A DNA stretch of 64,000 nt, taken from JANXLS01 sp038227045. GTDB lineage: Bacteria; Planctomycetota; SZUA-567; H5-PLA8. How positions within the stretch are numbered: the first letter of the stretch is position 1; the number at the start of each line of letters is the position of its first letter. The position numbers and the translations under genes were made by a program. The notes below the pieces were generated by a model. The model did no database searches and was not told where the DNA came from. It worked only from the letters and a program-made list of their open reading frames with translations. This document shows, piece by piece, positions 34,749 through 43,032 of the stretch. The stretch lies in NCBI GenBank assembly GCA_038227045.1, contig JBBRQD010000004.1, positions 62,001 to 126,000 of the forward strand. Direction: 5' to 3'.

Positions 34749-35024
34749 CTAAAGCGTCATTATCGCGCCGCGCCGGGCAAGTTGAACGAGGCGGTCGAGC
34801 AAAGGCGTATTGGGAAGATACGCCGTGCGTGACCAACGAAGTTCAACGCCGCCCGCCGCAAGCGAGAATGATACTTTAGAAATGCGCGGGTCAATAATTG
34901 TAGGCTGTCTCTTCAACTCCAATAGGAGTTGCGTCCGGTTTGCAGAACGACTTGTCCATGCGGAACCCGTTCTCGATTCAATCACATTGAAGCCCTCGCC
35001 CCCGTCGTTCGTCTGCACAACCAT
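34749..35024 (-). CDS. Possible small gene or gene remnant
   Basis: A minus-strand frame that could encode 91 residues from ATG 35024 (the open frame continues to 35123 inside the opposite gene start). The translation looks protein-like (V-V-Q-T-N-D-G-G-E-G-F-N-V-I-E, A-A-G-G-V-E-L-R-W-S-R) and the codon choice resembles real genes nearby. I know no homologue and see no clear Shine-Dalgarno. It fills most of the gap upstream of the 35056 gene. It may be a divergent small gene, a decayed C-terminal fragment, or chance. Confidence 0.35.
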   Translation of the reverse strand: MVVQTNDGGEGFNVIESRTGSAWTSRSANRTQLLLELKRQPTIIDPRISKVSFSLAAGGVELRWSRTAYLPNTPLLDRLVQLARRGAIMTL

Positions 35025-35055
35025 CCACACGCCAAAGCCCGGACGACAAAAAACA

Positions 35056-36522
35056 ATGCGCTTCAAATTCCGCTTCTCCCTCCGCACGCTGCTGCTCGCC
35101 TCGTTTCTCGCCGGCGGCATCATGCTGGTTTGGAGCGTGCATCAACCGTGGACTTTCAAGGCCTATCGATTAATCAAACAAAACAAGGTGACGATAGATT
35201 TAGATGAGTTCGCCGCAATGAAGCGCGAAATGAACGAAATGCGGCGAATTATGTCGACGACTCAACCAACAACAGTTCCGGTGCCCACCATCGCCTGGCC
35301 CACAATGGCTCAAACCGCTCAAAGCGGGCTGGTTCAAGTGTGGTACACCAATTTTCCAGAACCGATGATTCGGGATATCTCTCTATCTCCTTGTGGAAAT
35401 TTCCTGCTTGTTCGGCCCAATTTATATGGACTTGCGGACTCGGAGAACATTGCCATCCTCAATTTAAACGACGGCCGCATTGTCGATTCGATGTCCAAGA
35501 TATACCAAACCGCCTGGTACTCCGAGCGCAATTTACTGCTGCGTCTAGCTGCTGATTTCCCAGCGGAGATTATCCAATACCCGGAGAAAAAAACGCTCTT
35601 CTCCCTGCCCCCAAGCGGGTACCGCAACCGGTACTTCAGCGCCACCGGAAAATACTTTATCGACAACGGCGTATGGGATAGTGGACGCGATATCGCCTTT
35701 TATTCCACACTCGCCTGGTCGCCGGCCGCGACGTTTACCTTCGCCGAAAAACCCCGCGCGTGCTGGGTTTCCCCCGACGACCGCCTGCTGCTCGTCGGAA
35801 CCAAAAAACTCGATTGCGCCAAAAACCATCCATTTGAATGCACTCTCGAAGTCTTCGAAATCGCAACTCAAAAATCACTCTGGAAATGGACCTGCCCGGA
35901 CGACGTGTGGAGCATCTACGCCAATTTCTGCATCGGAAAAAACGGGTTGGAAGTGGCCTGCACATGCCGCCCCTTCGTGGATAAAGATCACCCTGTCAAA
36001 CAGGTGTGGACATGCGAAAAATTGGCGGCGCTCGCAAAACGGGACCACGAAATCGTCGAAGGCCTGTCGTCGAATGAGCTCGCTTACAACTTCAACCCGG
36101 ACACCGGCACACTCCTTTCAAGCTACAACAGCCCGACCTTCCAAACCTGCATGGCTGGGGCGCCGCCGTCACCGTTCGAAATCGAAAAATCGTCTGACGG
36201 CAAATGGACCATCGCCCTCGAACTGAGCGCCAAAATAATCCACATTTGTGACAATGACGACGCGTTGCCTGTTGCCGAATTAGTCAAACAAAAGCGGCTG
36301 ATTTCGATCAGCGCGGACGGTTCAAGCATCGAAAAACCGCTCTGCATTTCCGCAAACAAGCAGCGCATCGTCGCCTGCGTCGGAGGCAACGCGCTAGGCG
36401 TCTGGACCCGTACCCGTCAGCATTTCGAATGGTGGGGCCTCTACGAACGCCCCGAAACCTGGCTCGCCTTTACGCTCCTCGGCCTAGTCCTCTGGAGCCT
36501 CCGCCGCGATTTTAAATCGTAG
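35056..36522 (+). CDS. Membrane protein of the FRFSLRTLLLA family, long member
   Basis: A 488-residue protein with the same ends as the 2406-3020 gene: N-terminal F-R-F-S-L-R-T-L-L-L-A plus a transmembrane helix and W-S-V-H-Q-P-W box, and C-terminal G-V-W-T-R-T-R-Q-H box followed by a final hydrophobic helix and W-S-L-R-R. The middle 400 residues are beta-rich with phrases such as I-S-L-S-P-C-G-N-F-L-L-V-R-P and A-C-W-V-S-P-D-D-R-L-L-L-V, which suggests a WD40-like propeller. The ATG at 35056 puts the anchor at the terminus; the open frame runs further up but lacks a good start. Function unknown. Confidence 0.85.
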   Translation: MRFKFRFSLRTLLLASFLAGGIMLVWSVHQPWTFKAYRLIKQNKVTIDLDEFAAMKREMNEMRRIMSTTQPTTVPVPTIAWPTMAQTAQSGLVQVWYTNFPEPMIRDISLSPCGNFLLVRPNLYGLADSENIAILNLNDGRIVDSMSKIYQTAWYSERNLLLRLAADFPAEIIQYPEKKTLFSLPPSGYRNRYFSATGKYFIDNGVWDSGRDIAFYSTLAWSPAATFTFAEKPRACWVSPDDRLLLVGTKKLDCAKNHPFECTLEVFEIATQKSLWKWTCPDDVWSIYANFCIGKNGLEVACTCRPFVDKDHPVKQVWTCEKLAALAKRDHEIVEGLSSNELAYNFNPDTGTLLSSYNSPTFQTCMAGAPPSPFEIEKSSDGKWTIALELSAKIIHICDNDDALPVAELVKQKRLISISADGSSIEKPLCISANKQRIVACVGGNALGVWTRTRQHFEWWGLYERPETWLAFTLLGLVLWSLRRDFKS

Positions 36523-36598
36523 AAAACGAGCCGCGACTGCAAGCTCTAGTTTTCCTCTTTTCTTCCTGCTGTCCTCCGCGTCCTCTCGCGGTAAAAAC

Positions 36599-37462
36599 TC
36601 ATTTCTCCGATTTCAAACCCGCCTTCGGAAGCAACTCAATCGTCTCCCGAATCATCGCCGCATTCACAATCACGCCCAAACACAACCGATGCCGGAACGT
36701 CCCCGATTCGTAGACGTTGTCGTACTTGTCGTTGATGAAATGTTGCAGCGACAGCAGCCCCAGGATGAACTGGATGCGCCCCTCCTGCGTCTTGCCGCCG
36801 TAGTAGCGATTGTTCTCGGTGAAATAAACCGGCCCGCCGCTGTTGCCTTCGAACGTGTTGAAATCGGCGAGAAACGTTTTGTACTTCGTCGAAGGCGTCA
36901 ACGGAAAGCCGGCGATGCAGCCCTGCCGCACGACTGGAAACCACGCCGCGCCGGAATCGAATTGATTGGGGTGCGGATAGCCGGTGCATTTCATCGCGTC
37001 GCCGGGATGAATTTCGTATTGTTTGAGCTTTTCGTCCGTCGCAAGCAAACTAAGCGGCAGCCCCACCACCGGCGCGTCAAAGGGCGGCGTAAACGGCAGC
37101 ACGGCGACATCGGCGCTCGGGTGTTTGGTCCAAAGCGCCTTGCCATCGTCGCGGACTTTCAACTTCACAGCAACCTTCGCCCAATCGTCCGAATCCTTGC
37201 CTTCCTTCTTGCGCAGATACAGCGTGGCTTCGTCGCCTTCCATTTTCGTGAAGACGTGCAACGCGGTCACCAGCACATATTGATTCTTTTTTTCGTCGTC
37301 GGGCGAGGGCCGGACAATAACGAAGACCGTCGCGCTCGACTTCGGATTGGAGATTTTGAACGTATTATGCATCAATTGCGTATCGAGATCGTCGGACTCG
37401 GCCCGCAAGCCAGACGCGGCAAACAGAACGCATATAAGCGGAAAAACAAAGATCGGGCGCAT
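36599..37462 (-). CDS. Secreted trypsin-like serine protease
   Basis: A 287-residue exported protein with a signal peptide (to about residue 21) and a chymotrypsin-fold protease domain. The catalytic triad is complete by position: His69 (T-A-L-H-V-F), Asp118 (S-A-D-V-A-V-L) and Ser208 (G-N-S-G-G-P). There is no PDZ domain, unlike HtrA/DegP. The final third includes an extra helix before the C-terminus. It could process extracytoplasmic proteins. It stands alone, and substrate and regulation are not evident. Confidence 0.88.
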   Translation of the reverse strand: MRPIFVFPLICVLFAASGLRAESDDLDTQLMHNTFKISNPKSSATVFVIVRPSPDDEKKNQYVLVTALHVFTKMEGDEATLYLRKKEGKDSDDWAKVAVKLKVRDDGKALWTKHPSADVAVLPFTPPFDAPVVGLPLSLLATDEKLKQYEIHPGDAMKCTGYPHPNQFDSGAAWFPVVRQGCIAGFPLTPSTKYKTFLADFNTFEGNSGGPVYFTENNRYYGGKTQEGRIQFILGLLSLQHFINDKYDNVYESGTFRHRLCLGVIVNAAMIRETIELLPKAGLKSEK

Positions 37463-37597
37463 GAATTCCTTTCGTCAAATTTGACGTGCACAAGTATACA
37501 CCCGCGCTGAATTCATCGGTTATATAGTGTTGCCACGGCTTTTTCATCTCTGTGTTCTCTGTGTCTCCGTGGTGATCCCAATTTCAAAGATTTGATT

Positions 37598-37624
37598 AAT
37601 GCCACCCGCAAGCGGCATTTTTTT
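37598..37624 (+). terminator. Rho-independent terminator-like hairpin
   Basis: AATGCC...GGCATT with a short G+C-rich interior is followed by seven T on the plus strand. It lies in the 307-base gap between the protease (-) and desaturase (+). No plus-strand gene ends just before it, so it may end an unseen short transcript or antisense reading. A CTCTGTGTTCTCTGTGTCTC string of the dispersed intergenic family is at about 37547-37570. Confidence 0.6.
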
Positions 37625-37769
37625 ATTTACGAACGGCAGCCTTCGCGGTAAAATCCGTTCAATTCCTAATGCCATGTCTGTCCATTCGGATTGAAGCGCA
37701 AGCGCCGCTTTTCCGTCTGACATTGAACAGCGATCTATCGAAGTTGGTCATCCAACAGGAGTGTTTTGA

Positions 37770-38789
37770 TTGTTCAACCTGAGTTTTGTGTCAAATTTCA
37801 TGCATTGGTTCAACGGGAGTTATGAAAGTCGTCCGGTTAAAACTGAAAACAACATCCAGACGGATCCTGCGGAGTCGGCCGAGCCGAAAACGATCTCCAA
37901 GCATGATGTACATCAAGTGGACTGGGTGCGCTGCATGCCATTTTTTGCCATGCATTTCATGTGCCTGGCGGTGATATGGGTCGGCTGGAGCTGGGTCGCG
38001 GTGGGCGTCGCGGCTGTGCTGTACTTCATCCGCATGTTCGCCATCACCGGCTTTTACCACCGCTATTTTTCACACAAAACATTCAAGACTTCGCGCGTTG
38101 CGCAATTCGTGCTGGCGCTCGTCGGCAACTCCGCCGTGCAGCGCGGCCCATTGTGGTGGGCCTCTCACCATCGCGCGCATCACGCCCATTCCGACGACGA
38201 AACTGATGTCCATTCTCCGCACCAGCATACGTTCATGTGGAGCCACATGTTCTGGATTACGTCCCGCGAGAACTTCGCGACCAACATGCGAGCGATCCCG
38301 GATCTCGCCAAATACCGCGAACTGCGCGTGCTCGACGAACACGACTGGCTCGTCCCCGTTGCGCTTGCCGTGTTGATGCTGGGCTTGGGCATCGGACTGA
38401 ACCACTGGTTTCCGTCGCTCAAGACATCGGGTATGCAGATGCTGACGTGGGGCTTCTTTATTTCAACGATCGTACTCTTCCACGCGACCTGCACGATCAA
38501 TTCCCTCTCGCACCTCTTCGGCAATAAACGCTTCGGCACGACGGATCAGAGCCGCAACAATCTATGGCTGGCATTTCTGACGTTGGGCGAAGGCTGGCAC
38601 AACAACCACCATTACTATCCCGCCTCGACCCGGCAGGGCTTCTATTGGTGGGAAGTGGACATCACCTTTTACATGCTCTGGTGTATGGCCCGCCTCGGCA
38701 TCATCTGGGATCTGCAGCCGGTCCCCGCGCGAATCTACGAAAAGGCCAAAGAGCACAGCACTCAGCCCGAGCGGCTCAAGACAAAGTAA
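37770..38789 (+). CDS. Acyl-CoA / acyl-lipid fatty acid desaturase
   Basis: A 339-residue membrane-bound di-iron desaturase of the delta-9 type. The three His boxes are complete: H97-R-Y-F-S-H102, H133-H-R-A-H-H138 and H-N-N-H-H near residue 277. Hydrophobic helices lie between them. It would insert a double bond in membrane fatty acids. Start: TTG at 37770 with AGGAG eight bases upstream; an ATG at 37800 (residue 11) is the alternative but has no such site. A strong terminator follows the gene directly. Confidence 0.92.
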   Translation: MFNLSFVSNFMHWFNGSYESRPVKTENNIQTDPAESAEPKTISKHDVHQVDWVRCMPFFAMHFMCLAVIWVGWSWVAVGVAAVLYFIRMFAITGFYHRYFSHKTFKTSRVAQFVLALVGNSAVQRGPLWWASHHRAHHAHSDDETDVHSPHQHTFMWSHMFWITSRENFATNMRAIPDLAKYRELRVLDEHDWLVPVALAVLMLGLGIGLNHWFPSLKTSGMQMLTWGFFISTIVLFHATCTINSLSHLFGNKRFGTTDQSRNNLWLAFLTLGEGWHNNHHYYPASTRQGFYWWEVDITFYMLWCMARLGIIWDLQPVPARIYEKAKEHSTQPERLKTK

Positions 38790-38792
38790 AGA

Positions 38793-38825
38793 AATAATCA
38801 GGGGCGTCTCGCCCCTGATTATTTT
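38793..38825 (+). terminator. Rho-independent terminator after the desaturase gene
   Basis: A perfect 13-bp stem (AATAATCAGGGGC, loop GTCTC, exact complement) starts four bases after the desaturase stop and ends in a short T-run. It separates the desaturase from the selenoprotein gene. Confidence 0.9.
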
Positions 38826-38849
38826 CCATTGGCCATCCAGGAGCTTGCC

Positions 38850-39197
38850 ATGAAAAAAATCAATTGGATGTACCACCGCACCGGTTGAAACACCTGCCAA
38901 AAAACGCAAGAGTTTCTTGCGCGCGCCAAAATCGTACCCGCCGAAACAGCCGACGCAAAGAAATCGACCCGTTCAAAAGCGGACGCGCTGAAACTGGCGC
39001 TGAATGCCACAAAAATAATCGCGACGAAAGGCAAGAAAGTCATCACGGTTGATGTGGCCAAAGAAAAGCCCGGCGCGGACTTCGTCGCGTCGCTGATCGT
39101 CGGCCCGTCAGGAAATTTGCGCGCCCCCGCAGTCTGGATCGGAAGCACCCTGATTGTCGGCTTCAACGAAGAAATGTACAAAAGCGCGCTGAAGTAA
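38850..39197 (+). CDS. ArsC-family thioredoxin-fold selenoprotein (Sec at codon 13)
   Basis: Read with the in-frame TGA at 38886-38888 as selenocysteine, this is a 115-residue protein. It starts M-K-K-I-N-W-M-Y-H-R-T-G-U-N-T-C and ends G-N-L-R-A-P-A-V-W-I-G-S-T-L-I-V-G-F-N-E-E-M-Y. U13-x-x-C16 sits exactly where ArsC/thioredoxin-fold proteins have the catalytic C-x-x-C, after the first strand. The frame stays open for 102 codons after the TGA and keeps typical codon use. ATG at 38850 has AGGAG six bases upstream. A SECIS-like hairpin follows the TGA. Conventional ORF calling splits or loses this gene. It is likely a redox enzyme; the substrate is unknown. A mutated Cys codon is less likely given the hairpin and UxxC. 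Confidence 0.88.
38905..38921 (+). promoter_or_regulatory. Bacterial SECIS-like hairpin
   Basis: A perfect 7-bp stem CGCAAGA / TCTTGCG has the apical loop GTT, giving the GU that SelB needs. It starts 16 bases after the UGA, and 23 bases separate the UGA from the loop G. This is in the range of known bacterial SECIS elements, which lie inside the coding region just after the Sec codon. Confidence 0.8.
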
Positions 39198-39279
39198 ATG
39201 CTGACACGGATGAATTACCCATATAGGATTTTATCTGCGTCCATCCGCGATTAATTTTGACGCTGAATAACGGTGAGCG

Positions 39280-40149
39280 CTATCTCGTAAACCGCGCGCT
39301 GTCGAAAAACCGCTGCACAAACTGCGGCTTCACATCCGGCCAGCGCCGAATCTTTTTGAGCGGCTTTTTGCTCGCATAAAATTGCGTGTGCGTATCCAGT
39401 TCCGGAAAATCGACCGGCCACAAAAGCACATGCGGAAAGAGCGTTTTCAAGAGCACTTCGGAGCGCCCGAGAACCGAGCGCTTGCGCGCGAATTCGGCGC
39501 GCACCTCCGGCGGAATGACGTCGTTCTGCGATTCGAAAAGCGCCTTCAGCATCCCGTCGATCTGGTCGTCGCACGCCACCGTCGTCACCAGCACGCCGCC
39601 GGAATTGAGCTTGTCGCGAATGGCGTTGAAAAGCTCCTGGTAAAGCTCGACTGAAATCTCGGACGGCTGATCGGTCTCGGTGTCTTCGATGTCGTGCAAA
39701 ATGACATCGAATGTCTGTTTCGTCTTGAGAAACCAGTCGATGGCATCCGCGCAAACGACTTTGACCCGCGGATTGGTAAGCGAGCCTTCGTTGAGCGTGC
39801 TCCAGATTTCGTTCTTGGAACAAAGGTCGATCACGCCCTGATCGAGTTCGACGAGCGTGACTTCTTTGACCTGCGGAAAATGCAGGACGTTGCGCGCGGC
39901 CAATCCATCGCCCCCGCCGAGAATCACGACCTTGTCCACTTTTTCAGCCAGCATCAGCGGCACCGTCGCGAACGCTTCGTGATACAGCTTCTCCTCGTTG
40001 GTATGAACCTGCCACGAACCATTGAGCGTCAACAGCATTCCGCCGTGATGCCTGGCAAGCTTAATGGTTTGATACGGCGTTTTTCGAGTGAAAATGACCG
40101 ATGAGTCCGCGTTCTTTTTCGCGGACGGCTTTTTTGAAACGGAAGGCAT
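39280..40149 (-). CDS. speE: Spermidine synthase-like aminopropyltransferase
   Basis: A 289-residue Rossmann-fold protein of the polyamine aminopropyltransferase family, which moves aminopropyl from decarboxylated SAM to putrescine. Visible motifs are Y-H-E-A in the substrate helix, the nucleotide loop I-L-G-G-G-D-G-L-A-A-R-N-V-L, V-E-L-D for the ribose, and D-I-E-D in place of the usual D-S-T-D, so both key acidic residues are kept. The N-terminus has an extra basic segment. A SAM decarboxylase gene occurs at 58612 in the same window but not adjacent. The enzyme class is likely; the exact amine acceptor is uncertain. Confidence 0.82.
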   Translation of the reverse strand: MPSVSKKPSAKKNADSSVIFTRKTPYQTIKLARHHGGMLLTLNGSWQVHTNEEKLYHEAFATVPLMLAEKVDKVVILGGGDGLAARNVLHFPQVKEVTLVELDQGVIDLCSKNEIWSTLNEGSLTNPRVKVVCADAIDWFLKTKQTFDVILHDIEDTETDQPSEISVELYQELFNAIRDKLNSGGVLVTTVACDDQIDGMLKALFESQNDVIPPEVRAEFARKRSVLGRSEVLLKTLFPHVLLWPVDFPELDTHTQFYASKKPLKKIRRWPDVKPQFVQRFFDSARFTR

Positions 40150-40203
40150 GTCGCGCTCCAGGACGATTGAAGAATGGCGCGTATCCTAATGGAAACAGCG
40201 AAA

Positions 40204-40294
40204 GATGACAAGGTGAGGGGTGATCCAGATGACAACGTGATTAGACAAAGAACAATCGCCATCGAAAGCCGTTTCACCCCCACACCTTGTCATC
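40204..40294. repeat. Octamer-type inverted repeat
   Basis: GATGACAAGGTGAGGGGTG and, 52 bases on, CACCCCCACACCTTGTCATC face each other as inverted arms. They are from the same CACCTTGT family as at 18030 and 32683. The repeat lies between the divergent speE-like and CXXCH genes. Confidence 0.7.
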
Positions 40295-40361
40295 CTGTCG
40301 CCATTTGCATTTAAAAATTACCCTCAATGGTGTACTTAGCAACATCCTCGGAGGCTGCCCC

Positions 40362-41564
40362 ATGCGACTCCTCGTCATCTCGATCCTCGTGTGCCTCCTC
40401 TGTCTGTCTCCGGCGCGCGCGCTGGCCAGCGACGACCCCCCTCAGGCATCGGACGTGCGCAAAGCGATTGAGCGCAGTCTGCCGTTTATCGAAAAAGAGG
40501 GCGTTGCGTGGAAGGAAAAGCGCAAGTGTTCGTCGTGCCATCACGTCCCTTTTATGATCTGGAGTCACAACGACGCGCGCGCGAAAGGCATCGCGGTTGA
40601 CGCGGGCAAACTCGATTCCTGGGAGGATTGGGCGCTCGGCCAATCGTTGTCCGCGCGGGCGTTCTACAAACTGTCCGACAAGTTCGTCGAATTCCTGGGT
40701 GAAGACAGCGTCCCCGACGCGACACTCGCGAAACTAAAGCCCGTCGTCAACAAACCCTTTGCGAGCGAAGAAGAACTGGTTACGGCGATGTCGAAAGCGC
40801 TGACGCCTGAGGAACTCGTGCAGCACAAAACCACGTTGCTCTTTCAGTCCGCACAAAAAAAGGGCGGATTCAACGACGGCGCCGGCTTGGATTCAGTGAA
40901 CCAATTGTTGCTGGGTCGCGGCGGTGCTTCGGAGAAAGTAAAGGAGTACGCCGCGCTCATGCCGCCGCTCCTCGCCCGCTGGCAGGAGACCGACGGCTCC
41001 TGGAAGACCGCAGGCCAATTCCCCGGCCAAAACCGTCCCCTGCCGGAATCGCACGCCGTCGCGACCGGTTGGCACGCACTGGCCATCGCGTCGGCGGTGA
41101 ATCTCAACGACGAATCCAAAAAATGCCTTGAGCGCGCGGTAACCAAACTGAAGGACTACAAGCCGGGGAAGAGCACCGAATCGCTGATTGTCGCAGTCTT
41201 GGTGGCGCGCAAATTCGAAACCCCGGAAAAGCTCGCGGCGGCCATCGCGGAACTCAAGAAGCATCAAAACGAAGACGGCGGCTGGGGCTGGTTAATAGAC
41301 GCCCCCAGCGATGCCTTCGCCACCGGGCAAGCACTCTACGCGCTCGCCTACCCCGGCGCCGCCACGGACAACGCGGCGGTGTTTCGAGCTGAAAAATACC
41401 TGCTGTCCACGCAAGGCGAAGACGGTTCCTGGGCAGTGCCAACCACCGAAATAGCCGCCCCGGCAACCAAGCCCGACCGCCTCAAGAGTCTGGAAATCAT
41501 CTACCGCTTTTGGGGCACAGCATGGGCCACAATCGGCCTTTCCCGCACCCTTCCAGACAAATAA
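40362..41564 (+). CDS. Exported CXXCH protein with squalene cyclase-like toroid repeats
   Basis: A 400-residue protein with a signal peptide (to about residue 22), one c-type heme motif C56-S-S-C-H60, and alpha-toroid repeats. The repeats include G-S-W-K-T, D-G-G-W-G-W and E-D-G-S-W-A-V-P and resemble the prenyltransferase/squalene-oxidase repeat fold. The catalytic D-x-D-D of cyclases is absent, so it is not a terpene cyclase. A single covalent heme with a toroid suggests an extracytoplasmic electron-transfer or sensing role. GGAGG precedes the ATG at 40362 by eight bases. The glucanase-like gene follows after 35 bases and may be cotranscribed. Confidence 0.82.
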   Translation: MRLLVISILVCLLCLSPARALASDDPPQASDVRKAIERSLPFIEKEGVAWKEKRKCSSCHHVPFMIWSHNDARAKGIAVDAGKLDSWEDWALGQSLSARAFYKLSDKFVEFLGEDSVPDATLAKLKPVVNKPFASEEELVTAMSKALTPEELVQHKTTLLFQSAQKKGGFNDGAGLDSVNQLLLGRGGASEKVKEYAALMPPLLARWQETDGSWKTAGQFPGQNRPLPESHAVATGWHALAIASAVNLNDESKKCLERAVTKLKDYKPGKSTESLIVAVLVARKFETPEKLAAAIAELKKHQNEDGGWGWLIDAPSDAFATGQALYALAYPGAATDNAAVFRAEKYLLSTQGEDGSWAVPTTEIAAPATKPDRLKSLEIIYRFWGTAWATIGLSRTLPDK

Positions 41565-41599
41565 GCTGAACCGACGCGACAACCCGGGAATCTTGCAAC

Positions 41600-42910
41600 A
41601 TGCCGATCGTTAACAACCACGAACTCGCACCCCTTATTAAACCAACTTACACCCGGCAAGATCTCCAGAATATTGAGACGTTCCTGTACACCCACAATGT
41701 ACTCCAATTCAAAGCACTCCCCAACGGCCTGTTTCCCGCGGCCGCGCTGCAAGACACCGCCGTCTACACAGGTTATGCAAGCATCTGGCTGCGGGACAAT
41801 ATACATATCGCCCACGCCCATCACGTCGTCGGAAAAACATCCATCGCGGTAAAGACGATCAATGCGCTGCTTGCCTATATGAAAACGCAGACGCCTCGAT
41901 TTGAAAATATGATCAGAGGCGAAGCAGACCCCAATTCGGTCATGAACCGCCCGCATGTCCGTTTCGACGGATTGAAATTAAGCGACATCGATCAAACTTG
42001 GGCGCACGCTCAAAACGACGCGCTGGGCTATTTCCTCTGGTTGTACTTCAACCTCGCCAACGAAGGCAGCATCGCGCCCGCTCCCGCCGATCTGCAATTC
42101 CTGTCCCTGTTTCCGTTATACTTTAGCGCCCTCCAATATTGGCAGGACGAGGACAGCGGACACTGGGAAGAGACGCGCAAGATTTCGGCATCAAGCATCG
42201 GCGTAGTCGTGGGTGCTCTACGCATGATGCGGAATTTTTGGTCCGCCCAAAATCTAAGTGGCCGGTACGGTTTGGACAAAAACACCGTTGCCATTCAAGC
42301 GCTCGATCATTTGATTGCACGCGGCGAGGAGGCGCTCAAGAATATACTGCCTTCCGAATGTATTCAAAAGGAACCGACTAAAACGCGGCGCTACGACGGC
42401 GCATTGTTGTACCTCATTTACCCACTGGACGTCGTGGACGGCAAAACCGCGGACACAATCATTGGCGATGTCAAAGCAAACTTGCAGGGTGACTACGGCA
42501 TACGCCGTTACAACGGCGATTCGTTCTGGGCGCCCGGCTACAAATCGAAACTCTCTGAAGATCAGCGCACGGCCGACTTCAGCAACGACTTGTCGGCCCG
42601 TGACGCAATGCTCGAAAAGGGCCAGGAAGCCCAGTGGTGTATCTTCGATCCGACACTATCGGCGATCTACGGCCGAAAATATCTTGCTGCGCATCGGCCC
42701 GAAGATTTGAAGTTGCAGACCGATTACCTGAACCGCAGCCTCGGCCAAATTACGCCAACGGGTGGATTGCAGCCCGCATACAGTTGTCCGGAACTTTACT
42801 ACATCGAGGATGGCAGCTATGTGCCCAGCGACGCAACGCCACTGCTCTGGACACAGGCGAATTTGATGATCGCGCTGTGGATGATGGAGAAGAGTTGCGG
42901 GGGTCAATAG
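41600..42910 (+). CDS. GH15-like / phosphorylase kinase alpha-beta-like protein
   Basis: A 436-residue (alpha/alpha)6-barrel protein resembling the catalytic-like domain shared by glucoamylases (GH15) and phosphorylase kinase alpha/beta subunits; similar bacterial proteins occur in cyanobacteria. Landmarks are S-I-W-L-R-D-N near residue 60, Q-N-D-A-L-G-Y-F-L-W, H-W-E-E-T-R-K-I-S-A-S-S-I-G (with the likely acid Glu), R-R-Y-N-G-D-S-F-W, and C-P-E-L-Y-Y-I-E-D-G near the C-terminus. No signal peptide is seen. Whether it hydrolyses glycogen-type glucans or is a pseudo-enzyme is open. Confidence 0.82.
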   Translation: MPIVNNHELAPLIKPTYTRQDLQNIETFLYTHNVLQFKALPNGLFPAAALQDTAVYTGYASIWLRDNIHIAHAHHVVGKTSIAVKTINALLAYMKTQTPRFENMIRGEADPNSVMNRPHVRFDGLKLSDIDQTWAHAQNDALGYFLWLYFNLANEGSIAPAPADLQFLSLFPLYFSALQYWQDEDSGHWEETRKISASSIGVVVGALRMMRNFWSAQNLSGRYGLDKNTVAIQALDHLIARGEEALKNILPSECIQKEPTKTRRYDGALLYLIYPLDVVDGKTADTIIGDVKANLQGDYGIRRYNGDSFWAPGYKSKLSEDQRTADFSNDLSARDAMLEKGQEAQWCIFDPTLSAIYGRKYLAAHRPEDLKLQTDYLNRSLGQITPTGGLQPAYSCPELYYIEDGSYVPSDATPLLWTQANLMIALWMMEKSCGGQ

Positions 42911-42913
42911 CAA

Positions 42914-43006
42914 GGGTGCCAAGGAGCAGTACCCTGCTCCTTGCTGAGGCGCTCTGGAATTTACAGCGATTCACAGCACGGAGCAGGGTACTGCTCCGTG
43001 GCACCC
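42914..43006. repeat. Inverted repeat with 27-bp arms (26/27 match)
   Basis: GGGTGCCAAGGAGCAGTACC and seven more bases are repeated in inverted form after 39 bases. It lies between two same-strand genes, just past the GH15-like stop, and ends 26 bases before the NHL gene. It is therefore not a simple convergent terminator. The GGGTGCCA end resembles the inner arms of the 20191 element. Confidence 0.8.
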
Positions 43007-43032
43007 AACCTAAATAATCGGAGCCGTCGTGC

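Noticed and set aside
37598..37624. Terminator of an unseen small RNA or riboswitch upstream of the desaturase
   Set aside because: The T-run hairpin is real, but I can identify no conserved riboswitch core or transcript start; not enough for an RNA gene call.
38886..38888. UGA as a sequencing error or true stop of a pseudogene
   Set aside because: The codon lies at the redox position of UxxC, the downstream frame is intact, and a SECIS-like hairpin follows; these together favour selenocysteine.
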